Of a stretch of 64,000 bases of DNA, positions 21,629-29,984 are shown piece after piece; within the stretch, counting starts at the first letter, position 1; every line of letters starts with the position of its first letter. The DNA is from CAVQMB01 sp963713445 (GTDB lineage Bacteria > Pseudomonadota > Gammaproteobacteria > Competibacterales > Competibacteraceae). The notes below the pieces were generated by a model. That model was given only the letters and a program-made list of their open reading frames with translations. It was not told the DNA's origin and ran no database searches. The position numbers were made by a program, and so were the translations under genes. The stretch spans positions 62,001 through 126,000 of the forward strand of contig CAVQMB010000017.1 in assembly GCA_963713445.1 (NCBI GenBank). The letters run 5' to 3'.

Positions 21629-22666
21629 TCAAGCATCGCTCTCGCCCAGGAATTCGGCCAGACGGCGCCGCGCCCGATGCCATGTTGGTTGCTGGGTGAG
21701 CATGGCGAGCCCGCTTTCGGTCCCTCGTCCGCACAGTCGACGCCGGCGGGCTTCGGCGGCTGGGTCCGGCGTGACCGTCAGGGAATCGAGGATGGTGGTG
21801 ACCGCCGCTGGATCGTTACAGGCCAGAATCATATCGCAACCGGCGTCGAGAGCGGCCGCAGCCCGTTCGGCCGGCCCCCCGGCCCAGCCTGCGCCGGCCA
21901 TATCGAGGTCATCGCTTATGATCGTGCCGGCAAACCTGAGGTGTTGACGCAGTACAGTTTGCAGCCACACGGGTGAAAAACCAGCCGGTCGATTGTCGAC
22001 CGCAGGGTAGATGACATGAGCCGGCATGATGGCGGGTAGTCCGCGCCGGATCAGCCGCTCGAACGTCAACAAATCGGCATCCACAAGGTCGCTGTAGCGG
22101 CGCGGGTCGACCGGGATTTCCAGGTGTGAATCGGTTTTGACGCCACCATGGCCTGGGAAGTGCTTTCCGACTGCGGCCATACCCGCACGCCGCAACCCGC
22201 GTAACAGTGCTTGCGCGAGCTTTACGACGGCTTCCGGGTCGCGGTGTAACGCCCGATCGCCGATGGCCGGGTTGACGGCATAATCGAGATCGAGGACCGG
22301 GGCGAAGCTGAGATCAACCCCCACGGCGCGCAGTTCCGCCGCGAGCAGCCAGCCGCAGAAGGTGGCCGCCTGGAGCGCCTGCCAGGGGGAGCGGTCGTGC
22401 AACTGGCCGATTCGGCGCATTGCCGGAAGCTTGGTGAAGCCGGCGCGGAAGCGCTGCACACGGCCGCCTTCATGATCTACGGTGATCAGCAGCCGCGGCT
22501 CGCGAAGGGCGTGGATCGTCGCATTGAGCGCAGCGATCTGCTCGGGATTGTCGTAATTGCGCTGGAACAGGATTACGCCGCCAACCAGCGGATGGCGCAG
22601 GAGTTCTCGTTCGACAGCGGTAAGTTCCAGTCCGTGTAAACCAATGATCAGAGCGCCTAACGGCAT
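21629..22666 (-). CDS. nagZ: Beta-N-acetylhexosaminidase NagZ (peptidoglycan recycling)
   Basis: 345-residue cytoplasmic family GH3 enzyme that removes N-acetylglucosamine from anhydro-muropeptides. Evidence: GVILFQRNYDNPEQIAAL, ITVDHEGGRVQRF, the catalytic-loop KHFPGHGGVKTDSH (the His of this loop acts with a nearby Asp as acid/base), and IISDDLDMAGA with the nucleophile Asp. Length is normal. It heads the nagZ-hpt-phosphorylase run; the 260 bp upstream is shared with the divergent response-regulator gene and is AT-rich near 22680-22735, where its promoter probably lies. Confidence 0.93.
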   Translation of the reverse strand: MPLGALIIGLHGLELTAVERELLRHPLVGGVILFQRNYDNPEQIAALNATIHALREPRLLITVDHEGGRVQRFRAGFTKLPAMRRIGQLHDRSPWQALQAATFCGWLLAAELRAVGVDLSFAPVLDLDYAVNPAIGDRALHRDPEAVVKLAQALLRGLRRAGMAAVGKHFPGHGGVKTDSHLEIPVDPRRYSDLVDADLLTFERLIRRGLPAIMPAHVIYPAVDNRPAGFSPVWLQTVLRQHLRFAGTIISDDLDMAGAGWAGGPAERAAAALDAGCDMILACNDPAAVTTILDSLTVTPDPAAEARRRRLCGRGTESGLAMLTQQPTWHRARRRLAEFLGESDA

Positions 22667-22926
22667 GACGGCAGAACTATTTTCATCTTGATTAAACTAT
22701 TGCTTTTCCACTTTAAATTATGATGATACGGTGCTTGATCAGCTTGCGCCGCTGGCGCTACCCTAACATCCCAATCTTGGCAACGTTCCGGCAGTGCCTT
22801 TGTTTTGGCACACACTATTGAGAGTGCTAATCCAGCGCTTTACCCGATGATGAGCAACCCCTCTTGCCGCTCGCTGGGTGCTGTAATGGTGGTGAGCCGC
22901 TGTTGTGGTCGACGTCAGCGGCGTGA

Positions 22927-24108
22927 ATGGCGCCTGACGTGAGGAGCGGTCAACCGGGTCCGGTAGTCGTCGTAGCAACTGATGAAAGCAGTTGCCATCT
23001 TCTGAGTCAAATCCTGTCGGTAGTGCCGGTTGCGGATGCCACTGGGGCCCTGGCGGTTCTCGAGGAGCGTCCCGTAAGTGCGGTGCTGTGCGATCTTGAT
23101 GTCGCCGATGAGCGTGGCTTTGCGGCATTGTCCGCGATTCGTCGGCAGACCGATGAGATTCCCGTGATTGCTTTGTCCGATGGCGTGGCCGTCGACGCTG
23201 TGGTGCGCGCATTCCGGCTGGGAGCCAGTGATTTCCTCTTCAAACCGTTGACCGAACAAGCGGTGCGGCGGACCCTTGGTGCGGCCCGCAAGGCCGCAGA
23301 TCGGCGCAGCGGCGATCGCCGTCAGTTAGAGGACCTTGCCCGCAGTAATGCCGAATTGCGTGAGCGACTCGGACAACTGCGTGAAGACGAGGAGTCCGGC
23401 CGGCGGCTTCAGTTCCAATTGCTGCCGCACGATGGGCTGCAGATCGGCCCTCTCAGATTTAACCGTCGCCTTTGTACGTCGCTGTATCTGAGCGGGGACT
23501 TCGTCGATTACTTTCGCATTGATGATGAACACACTGGATTCTATGTTGCGGACGTGGCGGGCCATGGTGTGTCTCCTGCGATGGTTACCGTACTGCTCAA
23601 GTCATACATGAATCGCTATCTCGAGCTGCTGCATCAGGGCAAGAATCGCGGCATTCTCGAGCCCGGCCGGATTTTCGATCGGATTAATCACAATATGCTC
23701 AAGAGCGATATGGGCAAACATCTGACCATGTTCTATGGTGTGTTGAGTCACCGCGACAATCGCTTGTGCTGCTGTAATGCTGGCCAGTTCCCTTATCCGA
23801 TTCTTTACGATGGCCGGGAAGCGCATTACCTGGAGGCCAAAGGCAAACCGCTGGGATTGTTCGATTTCGCGCAGTACCAAAGTGCCATGGTGACGCTTCC
23901 GGAGCGTTTCGTATTGGCCTTGTTTTCCGATGGAATCCTGGAACTGCTGCCGCAGTCCAAATTATCAGCTAAACTGAACCATTTGCTGGGCATGTTCAGC
24001 AATCCACGGATTACCCTGCGTACGCTGTGTCGGCGCCTGGGTATGGACAGTATCGGTGATGCGTTGCCTGATGACGTTACCGTGCTGCTCGTCAAGCGAG
24101 GCTTCTGA
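22927..24108 (+). CDS. Response regulator with PP2C/SpoIIE phosphatase output (HsbR-like)
   Basis: 393 residues. An N-terminal receiver domain (about 12-125: VVVVATDESSCHLLSQIL, phospho-acceptor region CDLDVADERGF, KPLTEQAVRRTL) is joined by a short coiled coil (ARSNAELRERLGQLRED) to a PP2C-type Ser/Thr phosphatase domain (DFVDYFRIDDEHTGFYVADVAGHGVSPAMV, FSDGILELL, LPDDVTVLLV with metal-binding Asp residues). Such proteins dephosphorylate, and in some cases phosphorylate, a STAS antagonist. The next gene is exactly such a protein, four bases downstream, matching the Pseudomonas HsbR-HsbA pair that links to anti-sigma and biofilm/flagellar control. Confidence 0.86.
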   Translation: MAPDVRSGQPGPVVVVATDESSCHLLSQILSVVPVADATGALAVLEERPVSAVLCDLDVADERGFAALSAIRRQTDEIPVIALSDGVAVDAVVRAFRLGASDFLFKPLTEQAVRRTLGAARKAADRRSGDRRQLEDLARSNAELRERLGQLREDEESGRRLQFQLLPHDGLQIGPLRFNRRLCTSLYLSGDFVDYFRIDDEHTGFYVADVAGHGVSPAMVTVLLKSYMNRYLELLHQGKNRGILEPGRIFDRINHNMLKSDMGKHLTMFYGVLSHRDNRLCCCNAGQFPYPILYDGREAHYLEAKGKPLGLFDFAQYQSAMVTLPERFVLALFSDGILELLPQSKLSAKLNHLLGMFSNPRITLRTLCRRLGMDSIGDALPDDVTVLLVKRGF

Positions 24109-24112
24109 TTAC

Positions 24113-24610
24113 ATGACTAGTGGTGCCATTTACTATGCCAAGCGGGACACCATCTACGTGGTGAAATTCGTAGGTGATATCCGCTGTACCATGAGCTGCG
24201 CTCTGGACGAGTTCCTCAACCGCCTGTTCGCACGTGGCGACTTTGACCGTATCGCCATCGACCTTACCGAAACCACGACCATTGATAGTACCAACCTGGG
24301 GCTGCTGGCCAAGGTTGCCAATTTCATGCATGGGCGGTTTCATCGGAAACCTTTGTTGATTTCGACCAACGACGATGTCAATGCTGTGCTGGAGAGTATG
24401 GGGTTCGAGGATGTGTTCGAGATTTGTCAGTGCGATGGCAATTGTCATCTGGGCGACGCCGAGCTGCTGCAGATCGATGAACCCAGCAGAACCGCCATGG
24501 CGCGAACGATGCTGGATGCGCATCGAACCCTGAGTGACCTGAACGACTACAATCGCCAGGAGTTTAAGAGCGTAATCGGCGCGCTGCGCAAACGTGCCGC
24601 CGGCGCATGA
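24113..24610 (+). CDS. STAS-domain anti-anti-sigma factor (HsbA-like)
   Basis: 165 residues. The STAS core runs from about residue 10 to 105 and has the phosphorylatable serine region DLTETTTIDSTNLGLLAKVANFM, where Ser-Thr precedes NLGLL as in HsbA. A C-terminal helical tail (TAMARTMLDAHRTLSDLNDYN) follows. The partner phosphatase lies immediately upstream, so the two form a partner-switching module. ATG 24113 was chosen because it follows the upstream stop by four bases; an in-frame codon at 24056 lies inside the previous gene. The kinase/HptB partner and the anti-sigma factor are not in this window. Confidence 0.86.
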   Translation: MTSGAIYYAKRDTIYVVKFVGDIRCTMSCALDEFLNRLFARGDFDRIAIDLTETTTIDSTNLGLLAKVANFMHGRFHRKPLLISTNDDVNAVLESMGFEDVFEICQCDGNCHLGDAELLQIDEPSRTAMARTMLDAHRTLSDLNDYNRQEFKSVIGALRKRAAGA

Positions 24611-24646
24611 GCAGGCCAGGGCGCCTTGGCGGAAGAAGGTTTCGAA

Positions 24647-25132
24647 TCAATCGCTGATCGTTACCCGGTCGCCCACCGCTACCCGCGCGAACAGGCCGAT
24701 CACATCGGCATTGGCCATACGGATGCAGCCATGCGACAAGGGCACACCCAACGGTAATTCCTCCGGGCAACCGTGTATGTAGATGTAGCGGCCCATGGTG
24801 TCTCGTTCACCGCCGCGGTTGAAGCCGGGTTCCAGACCCTCGAGCCAAAGGATGCGGGTGAGGATCCAATCCCGTTCGGGATAACGGGAGCCCAATACCG
24901 GACTGTAGCGCTCGCCGGTTGGTCGCCGCCCGACGAACACTGTGCCGAGTGGTTGACCGGCACCTATTTTGCTGTGGATTCGGTGATGGCCACGGGGCGT
25001 ACAGTAACTGCCGTCGCGCTCGCCCGGCCCATTGCGAGCGGTTGACACTGGATAATCCAACACCGCTTCGCCGTTGACCAGCAGCCGCAGGCGCTGGTCC
25101 TTCAGACGGATGCGCAAGACCCGGGTTACCAC
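24647..25132 (-). CDS. L,D-transpeptidase (YkuD domain)
   Basis: 161 residues. The YkuD catalytic motif is complete: YIYIHGCPEELPLG then VPLSHGCIRMANADV (His and Cys of HGCIRM). Other conserved pieces are TPRGHHRIHSKIG and WILTRILWLEGL. These enzymes form 3-3 cross-links or attach lipoproteins in peptidoglycan. There is no obvious signal peptide in this frame, unlike typical periplasmic members, but a compact cytoplasm-start version of this family is common in gammaproteobacteria. It overlaps the CYTH gene by 7 bp and is convergent with the STAS gene. Confidence 0.86.
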   Translation of the reverse strand: MVTRVLRIRLKDQRLRLLVNGEAVLDYPVSTARNGPGERDGSYCTPRGHHRIHSKIGAGQPLGTVFVGRRPTGERYSPVLGSRYPERDWILTRILWLEGLEPGFNRGGERDTMGRYIYIHGCPEELPLGVPLSHGCIRMANADVIGLFARVAVGDRVTISD

Positions 25133-25593
25133 TGCCGATAGGGGTGGCGGGCCAGGTTGGCGTTGAGGTAGCGTGGGTCGCGAGAGACTTCACGACCAAT
25201 CCAGGTCGGCAATTCCAGCTCTTCGTCGGGATCGGTGAGCTCGACTTCGGCCACCGTTAAGCCCATATTGTCGCCTTCGAAGACGTCGATTTCCCAAGTG
25301 TGTCCGGCGTGATTCAGCCAGTGCCGGGTCTTCTCGATCAGTGGACGCCGACACAGATTGGTCAGCATCTGTTCGGCGTCCTGCAGTGGAATCGCGTATT
25401 CGTATTCGACTCGAGTGAGGCCATGGCTTGGCCCCTTGATGGTCAGCCAGGCTTCATTGCCGGCTGTGCGTATCCGCACCGAGAGTCCGGTGTCGTTAAG
25501 CAGGTAACCCTGTCGGATCCGGGCCGAGCGGAACGTGTGTCCGTGCCAGCCGGTATCCCGCAGCAGGAATTTGCGCTCGATTTCGACAGCCAC
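25126..25593 (-). CDS. CYTH-domain protein (triphosphate tunnel metalloenzyme)
   Basis: 155 residues starting MAVEIERKFLL, whose ExExK signature defines the CYTH superfamily. Further acidic/basic tunnel residues appear in GLSVRIRTAGNEAWLTIKGPS, RVEYEYAIP and EIDVFEGDNMGLTVAEVEL. Short bacterial members of this kind hydrolyse inorganic triphosphate; adenylate cyclase activity is less likely at this size. Its stop codon overlaps the transpeptidase start, and its start touches the ilvD stop, so the three genes form a run. Confidence 0.88.
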   Translation of the reverse strand: MAVEIERKFLLRDTGWHGHTFRSARIRQGYLLNDTGLSVRIRTAGNEAWLTIKGPSHGLTRVEYEYAIPLQDAEQMLTNLCRRPLIEKTRHWLNHAGHTWEIDVFEGDNMGLTVAEVELTDPDEELELPTWIGREVSRDPRYLNANLARHPYRQW

Positions 25594-27281
25594 TATTCGT
25601 CAGTCACGCAGCCTTCCGAGGCACTTTTGACCGTCTTGATATACTTCAGCAAGGTGCCGCGTTCGGCGTTGTAGGCCGGCATCGTCCACTGGGTCCGGCG
25701 CCGATCCAACTCGGCTGCGCTGAGATCCACGCTAAGTGTGTTGTTGACGGCGTCGATGGTAATGCGGTCGCCATCCTGAATCAGCGCGATGGGGCCGCCC
25801 TCCTGGGCCTCTGGCACCATGTGTCCGATGATGAAACCGTGCGAACCGCCGGAAAAGCGACCGTCGGTCAGCATGGCGACATCCTTGCCTAAGCCGGCAC
25901 CCATGATGGCCGATGTGCAGGTCAGCATTTCCGGCATGCCGGGGCCTCCCTTGGGGCCCTCATAGCGGATTACGACGACGTCCCCTTTCTGGATCCGGCC
26001 CTGTTCGAGCGCGGCCAGCATGGCCTCTTCCTGGTCGAACACGCGTGCCGGCCCGCTGAAGTTGAGTCCTTCCTTGCCGGTGATTTTAGCAACCGAACCG
26101 CCGGGTGCCAGGTTACCCTTGAGGATGCGTATGTGGCCAGTTTCCTTGATCGGATCGGCCAGCGGCCGGACGATCTCCTGGCCTCCAGCCAGGCCCGGCA
26201 GGTCGGCCAGGTTCTCGGCCACCGTGCGGCCGGTAACCGTCATACAGTCACCATGCACGAAACCGTTTTCCAGCAGGTACTTCATAACGGCCGGGATGCC
26301 GCCGATATGGTGCAGGTCTTCCATTACGTAGCGGCCGCTGGGTTTGAAGTCAGCCAGCAGTGGCACTTTGTCGCTAAAGCTCTGGAAGTCGTCGATGGTG
26401 AGCGCAACGTCGACCGACCGGGCCATGGCGATCAGGTGAAGCACCGCATTGGTCGAGCCGCCCAGCGCCAGCACCAGGGTAATCGCATTTTCGAAGGCTT
26501 CCCGGGTCATGATGTCACGCGGTTTGAGGTCACGCTCCAGCAGCAGCCTCACGGCTTCGCCGGCCCGCTGACATTCCTCCAGCTTGCCTGCTTCGGTCGC
26601 CGGGGTCGATGAGCTGAAAGGCAGACTCATGCCCATGGCCTCGATCGCCGAAGCCATGGTATTCGCCGTGTACATGCCACCGCAGGCACCTGCCCCGGGG
26701 CAGGCGTGGTGAACGATATCGTCCCGTTCGGCTTCGCTGATGGTGTGAGCCAGGTACTGGCCATAGCTCTGGAACGCCGAGACGATGTCCAGTGGTTGTT
26801 TCACTTGCGTGCCGCAACCGGGCCGGATAGTGCCACCATAAACCATCAATGACGGCCGATTGACCCGGCCCATGGCGATCAAGCAACCGGGCATGTTCTT
26901 GTCGCAACCGGGAATGGTGATCAAGCCGTCGTACCACTGGCCGCCCATCACCGTCTCGATGGAGTCGGCGATCAGGTCACGCGATTGCAGCGAAAAGCTC
27001 ATACCGCGGGTACCCATCGACATGCCATCGGATACGCCCACCGTATTGAACCGCATGCCGACCATACCGGCTGCTCTGACGCCTTCACGCACCCGGGTTG
27101 CGAGATCGAGCAGGTGCATGTTGCAGGGATTGCCGTCGTACCAGACGCTGGCAATACCGACCTGGGCCTTGTTCATGTCCTCGTCGGTAAGGCCGGTGGC
27201 GTAAAGCATGGCCTGCGATCCACCCTGGGACTTGGGTTGGGTGATGGCGGCACTGATGCGGTTGAGGGGCTTGTCACTCAT
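25593..27281 (-). CDS. ilvD: Dihydroxy-acid dehydratase
   Basis: 562 residues, an ordinary length. Catalyses dehydration of 2,3-dihydroxy-isovalerate and -methylvalerate in valine/isoleucine synthesis. Iron-sulfur ligand cysteines appear in IPGCDKNMPGCLIAMGR and CPGAGACGGMYTANTM; other landmarks are VWYDGNPCNMHL, GGSTNAVLHLIA and TDGRFSGGSHGF. It depends on an Fe-S cluster, which the SUF system at 37-43 kb could supply. No frameshift. The stop touches the CYTH start codon. Confidence 0.95.
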   Translation of the reverse strand: MSDKPLNRISAAITQPKSQGGSQAMLYATGLTDEDMNKAQVGIASVWYDGNPCNMHLLDLATRVREGVRAAGMVGMRFNTVGVSDGMSMGTRGMSFSLQSRDLIADSIETVMGGQWYDGLITIPGCDKNMPGCLIAMGRVNRPSLMVYGGTIRPGCGTQVKQPLDIVSAFQSYGQYLAHTISEAERDDIVHHACPGAGACGGMYTANTMASAIEAMGMSLPFSSSTPATEAGKLEECQRAGEAVRLLLERDLKPRDIMTREAFENAITLVLALGGSTNAVLHLIAMARSVDVALTIDDFQSFSDKVPLLADFKPSGRYVMEDLHHIGGIPAVMKYLLENGFVHGDCMTVTGRTVAENLADLPGLAGGQEIVRPLADPIKETGHIRILKGNLAPGGSVAKITGKEGLNFSGPARVFDQEEAMLAALEQGRIQKGDVVVIRYEGPKGGPGMPEMLTCTSAIMGAGLGKDVAMLTDGRFSGGSHGFIIGHMVPEAQEGGPIALIQDGDRITIDAVNNTLSVDLSAAELDRRRTQWTMPAYNAERGTLLKYIKTVKSASEGCVTDE

Positions 27282-27371
27282 GATTGTCGGTTCGGCGTTG
27301 CGTTCTTGAAGGCAATCTCTAAGCGTAGCGGATTGGCCTGGGATTGGGAATAGTGGTCGACCGCCAGCGGG

Positions 27372-28124
27372 TCAGCTTGCGTAGTCCGGCTGGTCTCTTT
27401 CCAATATCCGCAGCAGTGCAGCAAAGTGGCGCTCGGCGACCCTGGGGAACTCTTCCTGCAACTGATTGGCGGTCTTCTTGATGACATTGTCTGACAGCCG
27501 TCGCAATGGTTGGCCGGTTGAGCGGGCCAGCACCTGGGCCTGGCAGGCCCGCTCCAGATAATAAAGATCATTGAACGCCTGGCGCAGGTTAGGTCCGGTA
27601 ACCGTTACGCCATGGCTGGCCATGAACAACACATTGGCTGAACCGAGCCGCCCGGCGATCCGGTCGCCTTCCTCAGCGTCCAGGGCCAGTCCGGCGTAGG
27701 TGTCGTCGTAGGCGATGCGATCATGAAAAGCTAGCGCGTTCTGCTCGCACATCGCCAATCGGCCGTCCTCAAGCAGCGTCAGAGCGGTGGCATAGGGCAT
27801 ATGCGTGTGCAGGACTGCGGTCGCGTGCGGGGCCTGATGATGGATCCGGCTATGAATGAAGAAGGCCGTGGCCTCGACCTCGTTATCACCTTCGAGAACG
27901 TCACCGTTGGCGTTGCATAACACCAGACTGGATGCGGTGATCTCCGACCAGTGCCAGCCATAAGGGTTGATCAGAAAACGATTGCCGTGCACCACGCCAT
28001 CGCTGTCGGCCACCGCCAGCGAGAAATGGTTGCAGACCCCCTCCGTGTAACCAAGCCGGTCGGCCCAGCGCAGAGCCGCGGCCAGCTCTACGCGATCCTG
28101 CCAGCACGACAACGTAGTGTTCAT
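27372..28124 (-). CDS. Class II aldolase/adducin-family protein
   Basis: 250 residues. Metal-binding histidines occur in AVLHTHMPYATALTL and a third in FMASHGVTVTGPNL, with an acidic residue in EVEATAFFIH; the N-terminus GYTEGVCNHFSLAV is family-typical. Members include fuculose-phosphate and ribulose-phosphate aldolases/epimerases, and broader hydroxy-acid enzymes. The adducin-like subgroup to which this looks closest often has unassigned substrates. Mid-length intergenic gaps flank it on both sides and it is not obviously in an operon with ilvD. Substrate unknown. Confidence 0.82.
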   Translation of the reverse strand: MNTTLSCWQDRVELAAALRWADRLGYTEGVCNHFSLAVADSDGVVHGNRFLINPYGWHWSEITASSLVLCNANGDVLEGDNEVEATAFFIHSRIHHQAPHATAVLHTHMPYATALTLLEDGRLAMCEQNALAFHDRIAYDDTYAGLALDAEEGDRIAGRLGSANVLFMASHGVTVTGPNLRQAFNDLYYLERACQAQVLARSTGQPLRRLSDNVIKKTANQLQEEFPRVAERHFAALLRILERDQPDYAS

Positions 28125-28295
28125 AGTGTTTTAATCTCCCGAATTCATTGCATTTGCCGACGTCAGGTAACGACACATTAGCGTTCGAAACGACGGTGAT
28201 CTAAGAGCACATTGTAGCCAAACTGTCCGACTCGGCGGTGACATTGCGGGGTAAGGGCGGTGACTTCGTCCTGTTGTAAAGACGTGGTGCAAGCA

Positions 28296-29984
28296 TCATG
28301 GTGGCGGGTCTGCGCGATGCGTTCGGTTCAGTAGCGCTGCAACGACGCGGTCGAGCAGCGGCCATTGCAAGGGCAAGCGCAGATCGTTCCAGCGTGTCGA
28401 GGTCAGGAACGGGTTACGGAAGGGGTCCCGGTCGATGGCGTAGTGGGCGAGCAGCGCTTTGACCGTGGTAGCGTCTGGGAGCGGCGGTGGCCGGCTGCTC
28501 CGGAAACTGGCGAACGGTGTGTAGACAACGCGCCAGTCGCGATCTCTGGCGGCCAGGCACAAGGCCGCCCACCAAGCCATTGGCGGCAGTGGGCTGGTGC
28601 CCAGCAGCGCCGCCAGCTTGGGACCGGTCATGGCTAACGCGCCTGGGGCCAGCGCCAGGCAGTCGCGTAGCCGGCAGGCGGCCGGCGTTCGGTGCAGCGC
28701 GCGCCGGGCGAAATCGGCGCGCAGGTATTGGCCTGGAGCCAGGCTGAGTCCAGCGTGCAGGATGCGGCCGTTTGGTGTCAGCAGGCGGCCGCCGACCACG
28801 CCCACGTCGCTACGCCGGCACCAGCCGATCAGTTCGCCGAGCGCCGAGCTCCAGTCCCTGCTCTCGAGGTCATCGGTTAGCCAGACGACCGCATCGAAAC
28901 GGGCGACCTTATGCTCCCCCAGTGCGGCTATCCCCCCGGTCGGGGGCTTGATCCGGGTTGCCTCGCAACCGTCCGGCAGATTCGGCGGCTCGACGTTGGC
29001 AACCAGTAGCACGCGTAGCCGACTTGGCAACTGGAAGCGTATCCGATAGTTGCCGGCGCCGCTTGCGCGGTCGTCAACGACACAGCCCTGCTCGCCACGT
29101 CGTGCCAGATGGGCGCGCAGGGCGTGGCGGCCGCTTTGATAGATGTGTGGCTTGAGGGCCCCACCGGCCATTGAGGTAGAGCCCTGCCGCCAGCTGTAGA
29201 GAATGCCCGGAACGTGCACGGGTCGTGTGCCGTCATCGACCAGCCGCAGCAACAGATCATAGTCCTGCGAGCCGTCAAAGCGGCTGCGCAGGCCGCCAGC
29301 CTCCTGCCACAGCTCGGAGTGAATGCACAACGGGTGCAGGATATAGTTGCACATCTCCAGCAGCGATGGCGAGAACGCCGGCTTGAAGTCGTGCAATTCG
29401 CGCAGGCCGGTTGAGGTGAGCCGGTCTTCGTCGGCATACAGCAGACGGGCGTCCGGTCTCTGCGCTATGGCCCGGGCGAATGTGGCCAGAGTATCTGGAT
29501 AGAAGGTGTCGTCGTGATCGAGCAGCACCAGATACTGTCCGCGTGCGGCGCGTGCGGCGCGATTGGTACTGGCGGCGATACCGGCATTGGCCGTGTTGTG
29601 CAACAGCGTGATTCGGGGCTCGCCAGCAGTGCAATCGGCGAGCACCGTCAGGGTCGCCGGTGTGGTGGAGGCATCATCGACGATAATCAGCTCCCAGGCG
29701 CCGAAAGTCTGGTTGCGGACCGAATCGATAGCTTCGCGGAGCCAGTCGGCGCGGGTATTGTGGACAGGTGTCAGCACGCTGAACAGCGGTTCCCGCGAAC
29801 GTGGCGGTGCGGCCGCTTGGTTTACCAGCGGCCGCTTGTGACGTAGCAGCCAGAGCAAATAGTTGGGGTCGCTGCTGGCGAGCCAATACAAGGCGCGGTT
29901 GTGGGGCGCGCAATACCGGGCCGCCCGTGCGCTCAGCCCGAGCAGTTCAGAGGGCAGTGCCGCGATAGAACGTTTCCAGCTCAT
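28296..29984 (-). CDS. Family 2 glycosyltransferase (large)
   Basis: 562 residues. A GT-A domain begins near residue 65 (LFSVLTPVHNTRADWLREAI, WELIIVDDASTTP, NAGIAASTNRAARAARGQYLVLLDHDDTFYPD) and holds the DHDD metal site. Residues 330 onward form a second, weaker domain with GVVGGRLLTPNGRILHAGL, a signature of the second GT2-like half seen in O-antigen polymer enzymes. It is the last gene of a four-gene glycan run; its start overlaps the GT4 stop by 38 bp, so translation coupling is likely. Sugar donor unknown. Confidence 0.82.
   Translation of the reverse strand: MSWKRSIAALPSELLGLSARAARYCAPHNRALYWLASSDPNYLLWLLRHKRPLVNQAAAPPRSREPLFSVLTPVHNTRADWLREAIDSVRNQTFGAWELIIVDDASTTPATLTVLADCTAGEPRITLLHNTANAGIAASTNRAARAARGQYLVLLDHDDTFYPDTLATFARAIAQRPDARLLYADEDRLTSTGLRELHDFKPAFSPSLLEMCNYILHPLCIHSELWQEAGGLRSRFDGSQDYDLLLRLVDDGTRPVHVPGILYSWRQGSTSMAGGALKPHIYQSGRHALRAHLARRGEQGCVVDDRASGAGNYRIRFQLPSRLRVLLVANVEPPNLPDGCEATRIKPPTGGIAALGEHKVARFDAVVWLTDDLESRDWSSALGELIGWCRRSDVGVVGGRLLTPNGRILHAGLSLAPGQYLRADFARRALHRTPAACRLRDCLALAPGALAMTGPKLAALLGTSPLPPMAWWAALCLAARDRDWRVVYTPFASFRSSRPPPLPDATTVKALLAHYAIDRDPFRNPFLTSTRWNDLRLPLQWPLLDRVVAALLNRTHRADPPP

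Noticed and set aside
22667..22926. Possible sRNA or second promoter in the nagZ-hsbR spacer
   Set aside because: The AT-rich block fits a promoter in general, but no convincing paired boxes or structured RNA could be assigned.
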